A stretch of 64,000 bases of DNA from Prescottella defluvii (GTDB lineage Bacteria > Actinomycetota > Actinomycetes > Mycobacteriales > Mycobacteriaceae). The stretch lies in contig CP121458.1 of NCBI GenBank assembly GCA_029690005.1, forward strand, positions 2,604,001-2,668,000, given 5' to 3'. The notes under the pieces are model-generated. The model made no database searches and was not told the DNA's origin. It was given only the letters and a program-made list of their open reading frames with translations. Positions 52,353-64,000 of the stretch are shown here, piece by piece. Every line of letters starts with the position of its first letter. Positions within the stretch are counted from its first letter, which is position 1. The position numbers and the translations under genes were made by a program.

Positions 52353-54095
52353 ATGACGGTTGATTCGGGGTCGGGGGACGACGCGCAGTCGCTGGCGGAG
52401 AAGGCCAGGATCGCGAAGGCCGCGGCGGAGGAGGCGGCCCGGGTCGCGGCGGAGGCGGCGGCCGCCGCGGAGGCCGCGGAGCGTGCGGAGGCGGCAGCCC
52501 AGAGCTCGTCGGAGGGCTCGGCTGCAGCGGGGCCGGGTGGCGCCGCGGCCGAGATCGCATCCGGCTACGAATCGGCCGGGGCTGCACTCGAACTCGGCAC
52601 GATCGTTGTCGACGATGTCGTCGATTACGCTGCGCGGGTACGTATTCCGCTGGCCACCGTCAACCGGCACGGGCTCATCGCCGGGGCCACCGGCACGGGC
52701 AAGACCAAGACCCTGCAGGGCATGGCCGAACAGCTCTCGGCCGCAGGCGTGCCCGTCGTGATGGCCGACGTCAAGGGCGATCTGGCGGGGCTGTCGCGGC
52801 CGGGGGAGTCGAACGAGAAGATCACGGCGCGTGCTGCCGAGACGGGCGAGTCCCACTGGGCGCCCACCGGGTTCCCGGTGGAGTTCGTCTCCCTCGGCAC
52901 CGACGGCATCGGGATCCCGGTGCGCGCCACCGTCACGAGTTTCGGGCCGATCCTGCTCAGCAAGGTTCTGGGGCTCAACGAGACCCAGGAATCCACCCTC
53001 GGCCTGATCTTCCACTGGGCCGACACGCAGGGGCTGGCGTTGCTGGACCTGAAGGACCTCCGGGCGGTGATCGCGCACCTGACCTCCGACGAGGGCAAGG
53101 CGGACCTGAAGGGCATCGGGGGCGTGTCCGCGTCCACCGCCGGCGTCATCCTGCGCGCGCTCGTCAATCTCGAGGCCGACGGTGGCGACACCTTCTTCGG
53201 CGAACCGCAGTTCGAGACCGAGGATCTGCTGCGGTCGGCGCCGGACGGCCGGGGCATCGTCACGCTCTTCGAACTCGGGGCGCAGGCGGCGCGACCGGCG
53301 ATGTTCTCGACGTTCCTGATGTGGGTGCTGGCCGACCTGTTCCAGGCGCTGCCGGAGGCGGGCGACCTCGACAAGCCGAAGCTGGTCTTCATCTTCGACG
53401 AAGCTCACCTGCTCTTCTCCGATGCCTCGAAGGCGTTCCTCGCGCAGGTGGAGCAGACCGTGAAGCTGATCCGGTCGAAGGGCGTCGGCGTGTTCTTCTG
53501 CACCCAACTGCCCACCGACGTGCCCAATGCGGTGCTGTCGCAGTTGGGCGCCCGGATCCAGCACGCGCTGCGCGCGTTCACCCCCGACGACCAGAAGGCC
53601 CTCACCAAGACCGTCAGGACGTACCCGAGGACGACGCACTACGATCTCGAGAACGCGCTCACCTCGCTCGGGACCGGTGAGGCGATCGTGACGGTGCTGT
53701 CGGAGAAGGGTGCCCCGACGCCGGTCGCGTGGACCAGGATCCGCCCGCCCCGCTCCCTCATGGACGCGATCGGAGACGACGCGATCCGGGCCGCGGCGGG
53801 CGCGAGTTCGCTGTACGCCAAGTACGGGCAGACGATCGACCGGGAATCGGCGTACGAGAAGCTCACCGCGAAGGTGGTGGCCGCACCGAACGTCGATCCG
53901 ACCCTGGACGTGCCTCCGCTGCCGGATCTTCCGGACCTGCCTCCGCCGCCGCTTCCCGCGCCCGAGGGGCCGAGTGTCGCCGAACAGATCCTCGGGAATC
54001 CGGCGGTCAAGAGCTTCCTGCGGTCGGCGGCGTCGGCCGCAGGGCGGGAGGTCTCGCGAAGCATCTTCGGTACCGGACGCCGACGACGCCGCTGA
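52353..54095 (+). CDS. HerA-like ATPase, DUF853 family
   Basis: 580 residues, intact. After an Ala/Glu-rich coiled N-terminus (about 85 residues), the RecA-type ATPase shows Walker [21 protein letters not shown] near residue 112, [15 protein letters not shown], Walker [13 protein letters not shown], and arginine-finger region [15 protein letters not shown]. The C-terminus is Pro-rich ([20 protein letters not shown]) and ends in an Arg cluster. The family includes E. coli YjgR; cellular role unknown. Unlike defence HerA proteins there is no NurA or Sir2 partner. The ATG at 52353 follows GAGGAGGG. Its M. tuberculosis counterpart is Rv2510c. Confidence 0.9.
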   Translation: MTVDSGSGDDAQSLAEKARIAKAAAEEAARVAAEAAAAAEAAERAEAAAQSSSEGSAAAGPGGAAAEIASGYESAGAALELGTIVVDDVVDYAARVRIPLATVNRHGLIAGATGTGKTKTLQGMAEQLSAAGVPVVMADVKGDLAGLSRPGESNEKITARAAETGESHWAPTGFPVEFVSLGTDGIGIPVRATVTSFGPILLSKVLGLNETQESTLGLIFHWADTQGLALLDLKDLRAVIAHLTSDEGKADLKGIGGVSASTAGVILRALVNLEADGGDTFFGEPQFETEDLLRSAPDGRGIVTLFELGAQAARPAMFSTFLMWVLADLFQALPEAGDLDKPKLVFIFDEAHLLFSDASKAFLAQVEQTVKLIRSKGVGVFFCTQLPTDVPNAVLSQLGARIQHALRAFTPDDQKALTKTVRTYPRTTHYDLENALTSLGTGEAIVTVLSEKGAPTPVAWTRIRPPRSLMDAIGDDAIRAAAGASSLYAKYGQTIDRESAYEKLTAKVVAAPNVDPTLDVPPLPDLPDLPPPPLPAPEGPSVAEQILGNPAVKSFLRSAASAAGREVSRSIFGTGRRRRR

Positions 54096-54129
54096 GGACG
54101 GCGCGGCCGGCGCCCGGTGCCGGGCGGGG

Positions 54130-55247
54130 TCAATCGAACAGGACGACGCCGCGGATGTTCTTGCCCTCGTGCATGTCGACGAAGCCCTGAGCGATGTCGT
54201 CGAGCTTGTAGGTGGTGGTGATGAGCTTGTCGAGTTCGAGCTTGCCGGCCTGGTACAGCTCGACCATCCACGGGATGTCGGCGCTCGGGCGGAGGCGCCG
54301 AACAGCGAGCCCTGGATGCGCTTCTGGTACAGCGTCAGCTCGAGCAGGCTGATGGGCAGACCGACGTCCTCCCTGTTGCCGAGGCCCGTCACCACGCACG
54401 TCCCGGCCTTGCGGATCGACGAGAATGCCTGCGCGACATGCTCGCCCGTCGTGACGCCGACGGTGACGATCGCCGAGTCGGCTCCCTGCCCGTTGGTGAA
54501 GGAACGGGCGATGTCGGTGGCCTCCTCCATCGTGGCGACCGCGTGGGTGGCGCCGAACTCGAGGGCGTTGGCGCGCTTGAACGCGACCGGGTCGACCGCG
54601 ATGATGTGGGCCGCGCCGGCGTGCGCGGCGCCCTGGACGGCGTTGATGCCGATGCCGCCGACGCCCATTACGATCACCGTGTGGCCGGGGTAGACCTGCG
54701 CGGAGTTGACGGCGGCGCCCCAGCCGGTGCCCACGCCGCAGCCGAGAAGGCACAGGGTTTCGAGGGGGAGGTCCTTGTCGACCTTGACGGCGGAATCGAT
54801 GCTCACCGTGGTGTATTCGCTGAACGTGCCGAGTCCGCACGTCTGCGCGACGGGTGCGCCGTCGAGCGTCAGGCGGTAGCTGTTCGGGTCGTCGGGGCGG
54901 CCGCCGGTCATGATCGCCGCGCCGCGGTCGCACAGGTTCTGCAGGCCCTTGGCGCACCAGCGGCAGCGGCCGCAGCCGGCGAGGAACGAGAAGATGACGT
55001 GGTCGCCCACCTCCCAGCCGACGGTGTGCGGCCCGACCTCGACGACGATGCCGGCGCCCTCGTGCCCGCCGCAGATCGGGTAACGCCCGACGCCGTGATC
55101 GCCCTTGGCGATGTGGTCGTCCGAGTGGCAGAGGCCGGAGGCGACCATCTTGACGGTGATCTCGTTCTGACGGGGGCCTTCGAGTTCGAGGTCGACCACC
55201 TTGTAGATGCCGGGCGCTTCGGTGAGGACGGCGGCGCGGGTCTTCAC
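54130..55247 (-). CDS. Zn/NDMA-dependent-type alcohol dehydrogenase (1 frame break)
   Basis: About 372 residues after one base is restored near 54292. Class III-like medium-chain dehydrogenase: catalytic Zn ligands GLCHSDDH and [11 protein letters not shown], structural Zn Cys cluster [16 protein letters not shown], and NAD-binding [35 protein letters not shown] is typical of the N,N-dimethyl-4-nitrosoaniline-dependent or mycothiol-linked alcohol dehydrogenases of Rhodococcus. The ATG at 55247 has AGGAGG upstream. It is convergent with the HerA-like gene and downstream of the lysA-like gene on the same strand. Confidence 0.88.
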
Positions 55248-55344
55248 GGTGTTCCTCCTGATTGGATAGCGACGATGTGGCGTGCATCACTATCCGCGCA
55301 GGTGGTCTGCTTCGGCCTGCGTGGTCTCACTCACTGGAACCGGG

Positions 55345-56686
55345 TTACAGTCCGACGTCGCGAGACAGCAGATCCGCGACCGATTCCCGCCGGATCAACT
55401 CGCGCGAATTCCCGTCCTTCACCGCCACGATCGGGGACGGCCCACCGAGTTGTACGACGACGCCAGGCTGTGGTGATACGCGCCCGTGCACGGCACCGCG
55501 AGGACGTCGCCGGGGTGTAGATCGGCCGGGAGCATGACGTCGCCGGCGAGGACGTCGCCCGCCTCGCAGAAGCGCCCGACGACGGTCGTCGGGACGTGGG
55601 CGCCCGACGGGTGTCGGTTTGCGACTACGACGTCGTAGTGTGTGCCGTACAGCGCGACGCGCGGGTTGTCGCTCATGCCGCCGTCCACCGCGGCGAAGAT
55701 CCGGCCGCTCGGGGCCGTCTTGACCGACACGACGCGGTACAGCGTCACCCCGGCCCGTGCGACGATTGCGCGGCCCGGTTCGAGGGTGAGCTGTGGTCGC
55801 GGGAAGCGGTTGCGGGCGCACGCGTCGTCCAGCGCGTCGTCGATGGTGCGGGCGAGTTCGGTGAGGTCGATCTGTGGGTCCCGGGGCGGTAGGGGACGGC
55901 GTGACCGCCGCCGAGGTCGAGGTCGGTCAGGATCAGGCCGTGGTCGCGCCGGACCTGATCCATCTGGCCGATCAGCCGCTGCACCGCGGTGCCGAAGACG
56001 TGCGGGTCGGTGATCTGCGACCCGAGATGGCAGTGCAGCCCCACGAGTTCGAGGTTGGGCTGCTCGAGTACCAGGCGGATTGCGGCGTCGGCGTGCCCAC
56101 CCGTGATCGGGAAGCCGAACTTCTGGTCGTCGACGCCGGTCGTCACGGCGGGGTGGCCGTGGATGTCGATGCCTGGGGTGACCCGCACGAGCACCTTCTG
56201 GGGTGCGGGGGCGACGGAGGCGAGCAGTCGGATCTCGGTGTGCGAGTCGACGACGATGCGCCCGACCCCGGCGTCGGTGGCGGTCCGCAACTCGGAGGCG
56301 GTCTTCGCGTTGCCGTGCAGGATGATTCGACGCGGGTCGACGCCCGCGGACAGTGCGATGGCGAGCTCGCCGGACGAACAGACGTCCAGCGACAGGCCCT
56401 CGTGGGTGACCCAGCTCGCGACGCCCCGGATCATCAGTGCCTTTGCCGCGTACGCGATCTCGGCCTCGGGGAGTATCGAGCGGTAGGTGCGGCAGCGGTG
56501 TCGGACGTCGTCCTCGTCGAGCACGTACGTCGGGGTGCCGTATTGGTCGGCGATGTCGTCGAGCGCGACGCCACCGACACGGATGCGGCCGCGGTCGTCG
56601 TGGCTGGTGTTCACCGGCCACAGCGCCGGGTCGAGTCGCGGCGCCATCGCGGCACGGAGCGAGGGGAAGATGTCGAGCAGGGTCAC
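55345..56686 (-). CDS. PLP-dependent decarboxylase, diaminopimelate decarboxylase-like (2 frame breaks)
   Basis: About 447 residues. Fold III decarboxylase: PLP Lys in IAYAAKALMIRG, LDVCSSGELAIAL, GLHCHLGSQITD, EPGRAIVA, catalytic Cys region GRFCEAGDVLAGD and SSYNSVGRPP near the end. Single-base losses near 55890 and 55440; the true end is 55345, giving ESVADLLSRDVGL. It resembles LysA, but the biosynthetic lysA of actinobacteria normally lies with argS, hom and thrC, none of which is here. It is likely a paralog for another D/L-amino acid or a second lysA. The GTG at 56686 has CAGGAG upstream. Confidence 0.8.
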
Positions 56687-56829
56687 CGGCGTACTCCTGG
56701 GGGTGCCCGCAATCCGGTCGGAGCGGGTTCACCCTTCAGAAGTACGCCGGTGCGGTGCCCGGCGGTCGCGTCTTGATGCCTGTTTGACGCCGACCGAGTC
56801 AGCCCTGATGTGGGGTTGATGCGGCCGGG

Positions 56830-57631
56830 TCAGCCGCCCAGCTTCTTGTAGAACGAGCCGACGATCGGGGCGATGGCGGCGCGCGGGCTGTACTGCCCGG
56901 CCACCGACATGCCCTTGCTCAGGATCCGGGGACGATCCGCATCTTGTTGTCGCCGAGGGCATCCAGCGAGACCTTGGCGACAGACTCGCTCGAGGTCCAC
57001 AGGAAGTCCGGGACGAGCTTGTCGACGATGGACGCGTCGGCCGGATCCGGGTCTCGGTGCGGACGGGGCCGGGGGCGAGGAGCGTGACGTTCACGCCGCT
57101 GCCCTTCAGCTCGCCGCGCAGCGACTCGGAGAACGTGTTCACGAACGCCTTGGTAGCCGCGTAGGTCGCGTTGTTCGGGATCGGCATGTTGCCGGCCGCC
57201 GAACCCACCATGAGGATCGCGCCCGACTTCCGGGCGACCATCCCGGGCAGGACGGCCAGCGTCAGGTCGTGGACGGCGACCGAGTTGAGCTCGACCTGGT
57301 CGCGCTCGTAGCTCGGATCGAGCTCGACGACCGGGCCGAACGTCGCGATGCCGGCGTTGTTGCACAGGATCGAGATCTCGCGTTCGGCCAGTTCGGCGAC
57401 CAGCGGGGCTCGGCCGTCGCGGTCGGACAGGTCCACGGCGTGGACCTCGACCTCCACGCCGTGCTTCTCGCGCAGCTGGGCGGCAAGCTTCTCCATCACG
57501 TCGCCGCGGCGGGCGACGAGGATCAGCGAGTGCCCACGCGCGGCCAGTTCGGCGGCGAGGGCCTCGCCGATACCGGAGGAAGCGCCGGTCACGACCGCGC
57601 GGGCGTCAGGGTTGGGATTCGGCAGGCTCAC
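56830..57631 (-). CDS. cmrA: Mycolate reductase CmrA-like SDR (2 frame breaks)
   Basis: About 267 residues after repair near 57043 and 56928. SDR that reduces the beta-keto mycolate precursor in mycolic-acid bacteria. PDARAVVTGASSGIGEALAA, CNNAGIATFGPVVELD, GSAAGNMPIPNNATYAATKA (catalytic Ser, Tyr and Lys), FSESLRGELKGSGVNVTLLA and VDKLVPDFLW align closely, from memory, with M. tuberculosis Rv2509 (268 residues). Its end GSFYKKLGG also matches. The start at 57631 opens MSLPNPNPDA. It lies downstream of fadH on the same strand, and upstream of the lysA-like gene. Confidence 0.88.
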
Positions 57632-57676
57632 GACAGTGCAGCGTAGCGGGTCGACGGAAACACGGTGCTCACGCGC

Positions 57677-59723
<2,047 letters not shown>

Positions 59724-60277
59724 TCAGGACTGTTCCGAGTCCGCCTCGGACCCGAGGGCCTCGAGCACCTCGGTGCACCAATCGACGAAACCCTGCTCGA
59801 CGCGGATGCCGCCGCGCAGGACGAGGTACTGGTGCAGGGCGCGGCCGCTGCGGGGACGGGAATCGGGGAAGTCGTGATGTTCGATGCGGCGGTACAGCTC
59901 CAGGCGGGCGACATGCTCGTCGCGGTGCCGGCGCACCTCGGCGAGCAGCGATCCCATGTCTCCGTACGAGGCGCCGCGGATCTTCACGGCGAGTTCGTTG
60001 CGCAGGTGCCCGGGCTCGGTGGGCTCGGCGATCCAACGGGCCAGCTCGGCGCGGCCGGCGGCCCCGACTCGGTACACCTTCTTGTCGGGGCGGCCGTCCT
60101 GTGCGATCGATTCGCCCGTGACCCAGCCGGCGTCGTCCATCCGCTTGAGTACGCGGTAGATCTGCTGGTGGGTGGCGTTCCAGAAGAAGCCGATCGACTT
60201 GTCGAAACGGCGCGCGAGTTCGTACCCGAGCCGGACTGCTCGCTGAGGGAGACGAGTATCGCGTGTTCCAGTGCCAC
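59724..60277 (-). CDS. PadR-family transcriptional regulator (1 frame break)
   Basis: About 184 residues after one base is restored near 60222. MALEHAILVSLSEQSGSGYE opens the winged helix, followed by GFFWNATHQQIYRVLKRMDD and VYRVGAAGRAELARWIAEPT, classic PadR features. The C-terminal helices (LLAEVRRHRDEHVARLELYR) form the dimer domain. The GTG at 60277 is used. ATGCAAC repeats just upstream may be its operator. It heads the padR-fadH operon. Confidence 0.85.
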
Positions 60278-60290
60278 GACGCCATCGTCT

Positions 60291-60313
60291 ATGCAACTAG
60301 GTGAGTATGCAAC
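60291..60313. promoter_or_regulatory. ATGCAAC direct repeats upstream of padR
   Basis: ATGCAAC at 60291-60297 and 60307-60313, 16 bases start to start, beginning 13 bases before the padR start codon. Candidate autoregulatory site for the padR-fadH operon. Confidence 0.4.
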
Positions 60314-60336
60314 CGGGCGAATAGACCGCTCGGTCG

Positions 60337-61617
60337 TCAGACCGGGGGCCGTGTCAGGGGAATCGTCATCCGCAGCCGGGCGCCGCCGAGGGGACTGTCG
60401 TCGAGTTCGACCGTGCCTCCGTGCAGCTCGGCCTGCTGGGCAACGAGGGCCAGGCCGAGGCCGGACCCCTCGGGATGGGAGTGCGCGCCCCGCACGAAAC
60501 GTCCGAACACCGCGGTCCGCTCCGCGTCGGGCACGCCGACACCGTCGTCGTCGACGGTGATGACGGCGTCGCGGTGCCCGTCGGCGCTGTCGCAAACGGT
60601 GTCCAGGGTCACCGTGACCCGGTGGGCCCGCCCGTGGCGGACGGCGTTGGCGATGGTGTTGTCGAGGACCAGCCGCAATCCGGCGGGTATGCCGCGGATC
60701 GTCAGGTGGTCGGGCGCGGTCAGCGTGATCTCGGTGGCCCGGTGTGTGCGCTGCGATTCCTGCACGGCCCGGTCGGTGAGCTCCACCAGGTCGATCTCCT
60801 CGCGCACGTCGGGATCGAACAGTTCCCCGACGGCCAGTCGCTCCAGATCTGCCAGCGTGGTCTCGACCTGGCGCTGCGTCGCGAGCAGGTCCTGGACGAC
60901 CTCGGCGCGCTGCTCGCCGGTGAGCGGCATGGTCGCCAGTACCTCTAGGTCGGTACGCATCGCGGTCAGTGGAGTACGGAGCTCGTGTGCGGAAACCGAC
61001 GCGAAATCGCGCGCCGTCCCGAGTGCCTCCTCGGTGCGGCGTTGCGCCGCTCCGATCTGGTCGAGCATCTGGCCGATCGCGGCGGACAGTTCCTCCGCCT
61101 CCCGGGTTCCGCACACGTCGGGTCTGACGCCGTCGCGCCCGTGACCGACTGTGCGGGTCATGGCCGCGAGACGCTGCAGCGGGCGGACCGCGCGTCCGGC
61201 CAGCATCCATCCGAGTCCTGCCGCCAGCGCGATCGCGGCGACGGCCGCCGCCGCGACCACCATCTGTTGCTGTCGGATGGCGCTGGTCAGCGGGTCCTCC
61301 GGAATCGCCACCGACAGGTACAGACCGGGATCCCCTTCGGCCTGGACGGTACGGCTGCGGACCGGGGCGCCGTCCAGCAATTCCGTGACGGCCGAATCGG
61401 CCACGGCCGTCGCCGGCGTCGCGGGGACGGACACCACAGCCGGTTCCACGCTCTCCGCCGGACGTACGCTCGCCGAATTCAGCGCCCGGTCCAGCTGGTC
61501 GGAGCCGTTGACGCGGAGGAACACCGCGAACGCGATCCCGATCGCCACGATGACGATGGTGGCGGCGAGCGCGGAGACGATCGATACCCTCGCCCGCAGC
61601 GACAGCGAACGGCTCAT
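60337..61617 (-). CDS. prrB: Sensor histidine kinase PrrB
   Basis: 426 residues, intact. Two membrane helices ([20 protein letters not shown] and [20 protein letters not shown]) flank a periplasmic loop of about 90 residues. HAMP ([17 protein letters not shown]), H-box [16 protein letters not shown]-box [11 protein letters not shown], and GSGLGLALV complete the kinase. The ATG at 61617 overlaps the stop of prrA by four bases. Together with the PrrA match this supports PrrB, essential in M. tuberculosis. Confidence 0.9.
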   Translation of the reverse strand: MSRSLSLRARVSIVSALAATIVIVAIGIAFAVFLRVNGSDQLDRALNSASVRPAESVEPAVVSVPATPATAVADSAVTELLDGAPVRSRTVQAEGDPGLYLSVAIPEDPLTSAIRQQQMVVAAAAVAAIALAAGLGWMLAGRAVRPLQRLAAMTRTVGHGRDGVRPDVCGTREAEELSAAIGQMLDQIGAAQRRTEEALGTARDFASVSAHELRTPLTAMRTDLEVLATMPLTGEQRAEVVQDLLATQRQVETTLADLERLAVGELFDPDVREEIDLVELTDRAVQESQRTHRATEITLTAPDHLTIRGIPAGLRLVLDNTIANAVRHGRAHRVTVTLDTVCDSADGHRDAVITVDDDGVGVPDAERTAVFGRFVRGAHSHPEGSGLGLALVAQQAELHGGTVELDDSPLGGARLRMTIPLTRPPV

Positions 61618-62315
61618 CGGTCCTCCCGCAGAACGAATCCCACGCCCCGGACGGTGTGCAGGATCCGTGGTGTGGCGTCGGCCTCCAGCTTCTTGCGGAG
61701 GTAGTTGACGAACACGTCGACGACATTGGTGTCGGCGTCGAAGTCGTACCCCCACACCAGGTCCAGCAACTTGGGGCGGCTGAGCACGATGCCGGTGTTC
61801 TCGGCGAGCACGGCCAGCAGATCGAACTCGCGCTTCGTCAGTTCGAGGCGTCGGCCGCCCAGCGTCGCGCGCCGACCGGGCACGTCCACGTCCAGGGCAC
61901 CGACCCTGATCGTGGCGGCGGCCGGTGCGGTCTGGGGTGCACGGCGCAGCAGCGCCCGCAACCGCGCCACCAGCTCGCCGAGTTCGAACGGTTTGGTCAG
62001 GTAGTCGTCCGCGCCCGCCTCGAGTCCCGCGATCCGGTCGTCCACGGATGCGCGGGCGCTGAGGACGCAGATCGGAACGTCGTTGCCCATCGCCCGCAAT
62101 GCGGTAACCACACCGGTTCCGTCCAGTCCGGGCATGTTCATGTCCAGCACGATCGCCCTCGGGTGGGTGTCGGCGACGGCTCGCAGGGCGGAGGCCCCGT
62201 CTGTCGCGGTCTCGATGTCGAAACCCGACAGGCGGAGCCCCCGCTCCAGCGAGGCGAGCACTTTCGCATCGTCGTCGACAACCAGGATGCGGGCGGAATC
62301 AGTCACCCGACCCAT
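61614..62315 (-). CDS. prrA: Response regulator PrrA
   Basis: 233 residues, intact. Receiver: [20 protein letters not shown], phospho-acceptor Asp in [12 protein letters not shown], Lys in [10 protein letters not shown]. The OmpR-type winged helix is [20 protein letters not shown] plus [20 protein letters not shown] and [11 protein letters not shown]. Wording of [10 protein letters not shown] and DNDVP-like segments closely follows M. tuberculosis PrrA (236 residues). The ATG at 62315 or GTG at 62306 may start it. It lies 21 bases after the secreted-protein gene. Confidence 0.92.
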   Translation of the reverse strand: MGRVTDSARILVVDDDAKVLASLERGLRLSGFDIETATDGASALRAVADTHPRAIVLDMNMPGLDGTGVVTALRAMGNDVPICVLSARASVDDRIAGLEAGADDYLTKPFELGELVARLRALLRRAPQTAPAAATIRVGALDVDVPGRRATLGGRRLELTKREFDLLAVLAENTGIVLSRPKLLDLVWGYDFDADTNVVDVFVNYLRKKLEADATPRILHTVRGVGFVLREDR

Positions 62316-62336
62316 GGTGCCAGCGGTGCCGAGGCG

Positions 62337-62720
62337 TCAGCAGGACACGGTGGCGGCCGCGGACTCCTCGTCGCGAATCTTTGCCGCCTCTTCCTCGCTC
62401 ACCTGGACCGCCGGGGTGCTCGCGATCGCGGCGATGCCCTCGGCAGCGCCCGCGCGTTCCTCGTCGCGAATCTTCTGCGCCTCTTCCTCGCTCACCTGGA
62501 TCGCCTCGGTCGCCGCCACCATCGCCTGCGCGCACTCGGGCCCCGTTCCCGTCCGTTCCGGCAGGGTCTGCTCGATCGCGACGGGTCCCGACGAGCCGGT
62601 CGAGATTCCGTTGCTCGCCCATGCGACGCCGGGCACCGCGACCACTCCCGCAGCGGCCACGGCCGCGGCAGCGATCCCGATGCGACGGCGCAGCGAACCC
62701 TTGGTGAAAGTCTCGCGCAT
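62337..62720 (-). CDS. Exported protein with a duplicated SEEEAxKIRDEE motif, in operon with prrAB
   Basis: 127 residues, intact. Signal peptide RRRIGIAAAAVAAAGVVAVP ending in VAWAS. The mature part has two copies of a 14-residue motif: IQVSEEEAQKIRDEE near residue 75 and VQVSEEEAAKIRDEE near 104. Each is charged and helical, and a Cys lies before (GPECAQ) and at the very end, so a disulfide is possible. The motif vaguely recalls the first helix of PepSY domains. The ATG at 62720 follows GGAGCTGAGC. It precedes prrA by 21 bases and lies downstream of four 11-bp-spaced half sites. Function unknown; a periplasmic partner of PrrB is a possibility by position. Confidence 0.75.
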   Translation of the reverse strand: MRETFTKGSLRRRIGIAAAAVAAAGVVAVPGVAWASNGISTGSSGPVAIEQTLPERTGTGPECAQAMVAATEAIQVSEEEAQKIRDEERAGAAEGIAAIASTPAVQVSEEEAAKIRDEESAAATVSC

Positions 62721-62789
62721 GCTCAGCTCCTCCAGTTGATGTCCGGATGCCCCGGTGGCTCCGGCGAAGACCAAGGTAGAAGCCGAAAA

Positions 62790-62826
62790 CTAGGCCACCG
62801 TTAGTCGATTCTTAGCCGACCATTAG
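62790..62826. promoter_or_regulatory. Four half sites at 11-bp spacing upstream of the exported protein-prrAB operon
   Basis: On the plus strand CTAG at 62790 and TTAG at 62801, 62812 and 62823; on the minus strand CTAA-N7-CTAA-N7-CTAA-N7-CTAG. Exact 11-base steps put all on one face of the helix, as in OmpR/PhoB-family sites. It lies 70-106 bases before the ATG at 62720, next to a possible -10 (TACCTT, minus strand). A feedback site for PrrA is the simplest reading. Confidence 0.6.
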
Positions 62827-62916
62827 AAAACGCGGGCCACCGACTGCGGCCGCTGATCCGGGACGCGACCCGGCGTCGTCGGGGAAATGCGCGCCCACGC
62901 GGTTAGGCTCGCGGCC

Positions 62917-64000
62917 ATGAGCAGCGGCGTGGCTCGGGAGGCGGGCATCGGTCAGGCGGCGACGCGACGACAGATCGCCGCGTGGGGGCTGTGGGACTGG
63001 GGCGGCGCGGCGTTCAACGCGGTCATCCTCACGTTCGTGTTCTCGGTGTATCTCACCGATGCCGTGGGCAAGGACCTGCCCGGCTCGGTGTCGGCGAGCA
63101 CGTGGCTGGGCTGGTCTCTGGGCATCGCGGGCTTCTTCATCGCGGTGCTGGCGCCGGTGAGCGGACAGCGGTTCGACGCGACGGGCCGGCGCAAACGCTC
63201 GCTCGCGGTCCTGACGTTCCTGACCGTGGCGGCGATGGCGGGGATGTTCTTCGTCGTCGACGACTACCGGTACCTGTGGCTCGGGCTCGTGCTGCTGGGG
63301 TTCGCATCGGTGATCTTCGAACTCGCCGGCGTGCCGTACAACGCGATGATGCGGCAGGTGTCGACGCCGGGGAACATCGGAAGGGTCTCCGGGTTCGGTT
63401 GGGCGATGGGATATTTCGGTGGCATCGTGCTGCTGCTCGTGTGCTATTCCGGCTTCATCGCGGGCGACGGCGACACCCGCGGGTTCCTCGGCATCACCAC
63501 CGACGACGGGCTCAACATCCGGCTCGTCGCCCTCCTGGCCGCGGTGTGGCTCGCGGTGTTCGCGATCCCGGTGCTGCTCGATGGTCCCGGAAGCGCCGCG
63601 AACCTCCGCCGACCCGGGTGCCGCCAAGGCCGGATTCGTCGACTCATACCGGGTGCTGTGGCGGGACGTGCGCGAACTGTGGGCCGTCGACCGCCGAACC
63701 GTCGGTTTCCTCATTGCCAGTGCACTCTTCCGCGACGGGCTGGCCGGGGTCTTCACCTTCGGTGCCGTGCTGGCGGTGAACGTGTACGGCCTCGCGTCCG
63801 ACAGCGTCCTGCTGTTCGGTGTCGCCGCGAACGTCGTTGCCGCACTGGGCGCGATCGTGGCCGGACGCTTCGACGACCGCATCGGGCCCAAGATCGTGAT
63901 CGTGACGTCGCTGGCCGCCATGCTGGTGGTCGGCGTCGTGCTGCTGGCGGTCTCGGGTCCCGCGCTGTTCTGGGTCTTCGGCCTGCTGCTGTGCCTGTTC
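62917..64000 (+). CDS. MFS transporter, UMF1 family (5' part; 1 frame break; runs off window)
   Basis: Starts at the ATG at 62917 (MSSGVAREAG) and continues beyond base 64000, about 361 codons present. GLWDWGGAAFNAVILTFVFS, then GVPYNAMMRQVSTPGNIGRVS and GFGWAMGYFGGIVLLL are typical of the UMF1/Atg22-like MFS group with about 12 helices. One base lost near 63585 separates LLAAVWLAVFAIPVL from PRTSADPGAAKAGFVDSYRV, after which the helices FTFGAVLAVNVYGLA and IVIVTSLAAMLVVGVVLLAV follow. Substrate unknown. Confidence 0.82.
   Translation, partial: MSSGVAREAGIGQAATRRQIAAWGLWDWGGAAFNAVILTFVFSVYLTDAVGKDLPGSVSASTWLGWSLGIAGFFIAVLAPVSGQRFDATGRRKRSLAVLTFLTVAAMAGMFFVVDDYRYLWLGLVLLGFASVIFELAGVPYNAMMRQVSTPGNIGRVSGFGWAMGYFGGIVLLLVCYSGFIAGDGDTRGFLGITTDDGLNIRLVALLAAVWLAVFAIPVLLDGPGSAANLRRPGCRQGRIRRLIPGAVAGRARTVGRRPPNRRFPHCQCTLPRRAGRGLHLRCRAGGERVRPRVRQRPAVRCRRERRCRTGRDRGRTLRRPHRAQDRDRDVAGRHAGGRRRAAGGLGSRAVLGLRPAAVPV

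Noticed and set aside
51669..55247. Single 1,192-codon minus-strand frame joining orn to the alcohol dehydrogenase
   Set aside because: The middle overlaps the intact HerA-like gene on the other strand; only the two ends are real genes.

Overview
The window is high-GC chromosomal DNA from a mycolic-acid-producing actinobacterium, most likely a Rhodococcus or close Nocardiaceae relative. The evidence is a 3,100-residue type I fatty acid synthase followed by its AcpS, a CmrA-like mycolate reductase, an LdtMt2-like L,D-transpeptidase, PrrA/PrrB, and the order acyP-smc-ftsY-amtB-glnK-glnD-ffh. Two stretches follow gene orders I know from Mycobacterium tuberculosis: smc-ftsY-amt-glnB-glnD-ffh (Rv2922c-Rv2916c) and fas-acpS-M20 peptidase-bcp-DUF3618-ldtMt2-orn-HerA-like-cmrA (Rv2524c-Rv2509).

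Layout. 1-3760: a catabolic group, with a gamma-resorcylate-decarboxylase-type amidohydrolase, an alpha/beta hydrolase and an FAD monooxygenase; the last two resemble enzymes of pyridine and nicotine breakdown. 3969-17316: core genes for chromosome structure (smc), membrane targeting (ftsY, ffh) and nitrogen sensing (amtB, glnK, glnD), with a glutathione peroxidase and an SDR interposed. 17323-21557: an amidohydrolase, a two-domain ester cyclase and a second YidC beside a small membrane protein. 21698-27883: an accessory block with patatin, an IS30 element, a secreted protein, a small membrane protein, a two-HTH MerR regulator and two tandem Imm5-like genes, ending next to tRNA-Leu. 29268-38988: fas and acpS. 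39209-46517: an accessory block of lipoprotein, drug exporters, two TetR regulators and a helicase, lying between acpS and the M20 peptidase. 46602-57631: the rest of the conserved run, with two tRNA-Lys, one tRNA-His, a 42-residue peptide gene, an alcohol dehydrogenase and a lysA-like gene. 57677-64000: fadH with a PadR regulator, a secreted protein-prrA-prrB operon and a partial MFS gene.

Reading-frame quality. Well over half of the genes, including essential ones (smc, ftsY, ffh, glnD, fas), cannot be read in one frame. Nearly every break is repaired by adding one base, usually in a G or C run, and the repaired lengths match the families. I read these as uncorrected sequencing or consensus errors, so broken genes are annotated as single CDS with the breaks described.

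How the parts work together. AmtB, GlnK and GlnD form the ammonium-sensing module. Ffh and FtsY form the SRP route, with a second YidC nearby. FAS-I is loaded by the adjacent AcpS and feeds mycolate synthesis, to which CmrA belongs. Ldt works on the cell wall. Candidate regulatory DNA includes a GlnR-like box before amtB, two TGAGG-N4-CCTCA sites before fas, a palindrome between the drrA-like gene and its TetR, and four 11-bp-spaced half sites before the secreted protein-prrAB operon.
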